From the NCBI RefSeq assembly GCF_027941955.1, contig NZ_CP115960.1, forward strand, positions 3,364,501-3,428,500: DNA of 64,000 nt, given 5' to 3'. The notes beneath the pieces were generated by a model. That model was not told where the DNA came from and made no database searches. It was given only the letters and a program-made list of their open reading frames with translations. This DNA comes from Sphingomonas sp. 7/4-4. Lineage in GTDB: Bacteria; Pseudomonadota; Alphaproteobacteria; Sphingomonadales; Sphingomonadaceae. A program made the position numbers and the translations under genes. This document shows positions 62,201 through 64,000 of the stretch, piece by piece; the stretch's first letter is position 1, and each line of letters begins with the position of its first letter.

Positions 62201-64000
62201 TTACTCCGCCGCCAGCTCCTCGCCTTCTTCGCGTTCCTGCGCCTGGCGGGTCCACATCTCGGCATAGAGGCCGCCCTGGCGGAGCAGTTCGGCATGCGTG
62301 CCCTGCTCGGCGACGCGGCCGGCTTCGAGCACGACGATGCGATCGGCGTGGACCACGGTCGACAGGCGGTGGGCGATGACGATCGTCGTGCGGCCGCGCT
62401 CGATCGCCTCCAGCGTCGCCTGGATATCGGCCTCGGTGCGGCTGTCGAGCGCGCTGGTCGCTTCGTCGAGAATCAGGATCGGCGGATTCTTGACCAGAGT
62501 CCGCGCGATCGCGACGCGCTGCTTCTCGCCGCCCGACAGCTTCAATCCGCGCTCGCCGACGCGGGTGTCGAACCCTTCGGGGAGCGACTGGATGAAGCCG
62601 GCGATCGCAGCGCCGCGCGCCGCATTCGCGATCTCGTCGGGTCCGGCGCCTTCACGGCCGTAAGCGATATTGTAGCCGATCGTGTCGTTGAACAGCACCG
62701 TGTCCTGCGGGACGATGCCGATCGCGGCGCGCAGGCTCGTCTGCGTCACGTCGCGGATGTCCTGCCCGTCGATCGTGATCCGGCCGCCGGTGACGTCGTA
62801 AAAGCGGTACATCAGCCGCGCGAGCGTCGACTTGCCCGCGCCGGAAGGCCCCACCACCGCCACCGTCGCACCCGCCGGGATATCGAGATCGATGCCCTTC
62901 AGGATCTCGCGGTCGGGATCATAGCCGAACTCGACATTCTCGAAGCGGACATGGCCGCGCGCCACGTCGAGCGGCACGGCGTTCGGCGCGTCGGCGATCT
63001 CGGTCCGAGTGTCGATCAGGTCGAACATAGCCCCCATGTCGATCACGCCCTGACGGATCGTTCGATAGACCCAGCCGAGCATGTCGAGCGGGCGGAAGAG
63101 CTGGCTGAGCAGAGTCGAGACCAGCACCACATCGCCCGCGGTGAACTTGCCCGAGCTCCAGCCAAAGACGATCAGCGCCATGCCCGCGCCGAGCATGGCG
63201 TTGGTGATCAGCGCCTGGCCGATATTGAGCCAGGCGAGCGAGTTCTCGGAGGTGACCGCCGCCTTCATGTACGACGCCATCGCGCGATTGTAGCGCGCCG
63301 ACTCGCGTGCCTCGGCATTGAAATATTTCACGGTCTCGAAATTGAGCAGCGAATCGACTGCGTGCGCCACCGCGCCGGTGTCGAGATCGTTCATTTGCTC
63401 GCGCAGCTTCGAGCGCCAGTCGGTCACCCAGCGGGTGAAGGCGATATAGACGACCACCATCACCAGCGTGCCCACCACCAGCCAATGGCCGAAGCGCGTC
63501 CAGAAGATGCCGAGCACCAATGCCAGCTCGAGGATCGTCGGCGCGATGTTGAACAGCAGGAAATAGAGCATCGTATCGATGCTCTTGGTGCCGCGCTCGA
63601 CCACCTTGGTGATCGCGCCGGTCCGGCGCTCGAGGTGGAAGCGCAGCGAGAGGCGGTGAAGATGGGCGAACACATCCGACGCGAGCCGCCGCGTCGCGTC
63701 CTGCCCCACCTTCTCGAACACCGCGTTGCGCAGATTGTCGAACAGCACCGCACCCAGCCGGGCGGCGGCATAGCCGACCACCAGAGCGGTCACCAGCCAG
63801 ACCGCGTTGCGCGATCCGCTCGCCATCCGGTCGATCGCGCCCTGCAGCGCGAACGGCGCGCCATAGACCTGGACGAGCTTGGAGATCACGACGAGGATCA
63901 TCGAAATCACGATCCGCGCACGAAGCCCGGGCGAATCCTTCGGCCACAGATAGGGCAGAAAGCGCCGCATCGTCGCGAGCAGCGGCCGCTCGGGCGCGGA
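62201..64000 (-). CDS. Atm1-type ABC transporter, fused permease and ATPase (N-terminus beyond window)
   Basis: Exporter of the ABCB7/Atm1 family, which moves glutathione-linked sulfur or metal compounds across the inner membrane. At least 599 residues are in view; the frame is open through base 64000, and the sequence PERPLLATMRRFLPYLWPKD suggests that the true start lies a little beyond. Five to six helices are followed by the ATPase: Walker A VVGPSGAGKSTLARLMYRFY, Q-loop IGIVPQDTVLFNDTI, signature LSGGEKQRVAIARTLVKNPP, Walker B ILILDEATSALD and H-loop IVIAHRLSTV. The GxxxSG...NFETVKYFNAE segment is the mark of Atm1-like proteins. Metal tolerance or Fe-S assembly is a likely role. Confidence 0.9.
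   Translation of the reverse strand, partial: SAPERPLLATMRRFLPYLWPKDSPGLRARIVISMILVVISKLVQVYGAPFALQGAIDRMASGSRNAVWLVTALVVGYAAARLGAVLFDNLRNAVFEKVGQDATRRLASDVFAHLHRLSLRFHLERRTGAITKVVERGTKSIDTMLYFLLFNIAPTILELALVLGIFWTRFGHWLVVGTLVMVVVYIAFTRWVTDWRSKLREQMNDLDTGAVAHAVDSLLNFETVKYFNAEARESARYNRAMASYMKAAVTSENSLAWLNIGQALITNAMLGAGMALIVFGWSSGKFTAGDVVLVSTLLSQLFRPLDMLGWVYRTIRQGVIDMGAMFDLIDTRTEIADAPNAVPLDVARGHVRFENVEFGYDPDREILKGIDLDIPAGATVAVVGPSGAGKSTLARLMYRFYDVTGGRITIDGQDIRDVTQTSLRAAIGIVPQDTVLFNDTIGYNIAYGREGAGPDEIANAARGAAIAGFIQSLPEGFDTRVGERGLKLSGGEKQRVAIARTLVKNPPILILDEATSALDSRTEADIQATLEAIERGRTTIVIAHRLSTVVHADRIVVLEAGRVAEQGTHAELLRQGGLYAEMWTRQAQEREEGEELAAE

Overview
This 64 kb window is high-GC, gene-dense chromosomal DNA from an alphaproteobacterium, most likely Sphingomonas or a close relative in the Sphingomonadaceae. 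The basis is gene content and order: the MoxR/DUF58/SpoIIM/RDD operon, argH-lipoprotein-lysA-cysG-corA, a GtrA/GT-C/methyltransferase set, Caulobacter-type TonB receptors, DUF1176, and C-rich intergenic repeats of a kind I associate with sphingomonads. I ran no searches; all names come from reading the translations.

Layout. 1-1.5 kb: two packaging genes (terminase large and small subunits) running off the left edge, resembling the start of a gene-transfer-agent head cluster. 1.8-8.2 kb: cobalamin adenosyltransferase, ergothioneine genes egtB-egtD, a DUF1176 protein, 3-hydroxybutyryl-CoA dehydrogenase, a nucleoside transporter. 8.4-12.8 kb: a queuosine-precursor transporter, argB, and a tightly packed yggT-yggU-folD-hypothetical-marC run. 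12.7-18.4 kb: envelope glycosyl-transfer genes, rpoZ, rlmE, ppx/gppA, tRNA-Gln. 18.5-23 kb: a small glycan-use locus of a GH43 enzyme and a TonB receptor converging on each other, with the same 11-base motif upstream of both. 23.2-29.1 kb: six-gene MoxR operon. 29.1-34.4 kb: a MITE-like element, a TlpA-like protein, then argH to corA. 34.4-44.1 kb: signalling and stress genes (degenerate receiver, FMN reductase, Raf-inhibitor-like protein, SDR, two tiny membrane peptides, diguanylate cyclase, peroxiredoxin, phospholipase A, histidinol-phosphatase, LytTR two-component pair). 44.1-48.5 kb: an iron-uptake operon with a Fur-like box. 48.5-53.4 kb: a MarR/hydrolase divergon and a sigma-54 glnK-amtB operon. 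53.6-64 kb: GMC oxidoreductase with a sterol-desaturase-like protein, recQ operon, HerA-like ATPase, hydrolases, and an Atm1-type ABC exporter that leaves the right edge.

Two things stand out. First, about eighteen genes, including argB, argH and lysA (two sites), carry apparent single-base deletions, nearly all in short homopolymers and all in the same direction. Adding one base per site restores full-length proteins each time. This looks like uncorrected assembly error rather than decay, and I treat these genes as intact. Second, two intergenic copies (36.4 and 53.4 kb) of an approximately 85-base element share a promoter-like block, a hairpin whose sequence differs but whose fold is kept, and a boxA-like GCTCTTTGACA block. 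Both lie between convergent genes. They look like orphan rRNA-leader (nut-like) elements or a small-RNA family.
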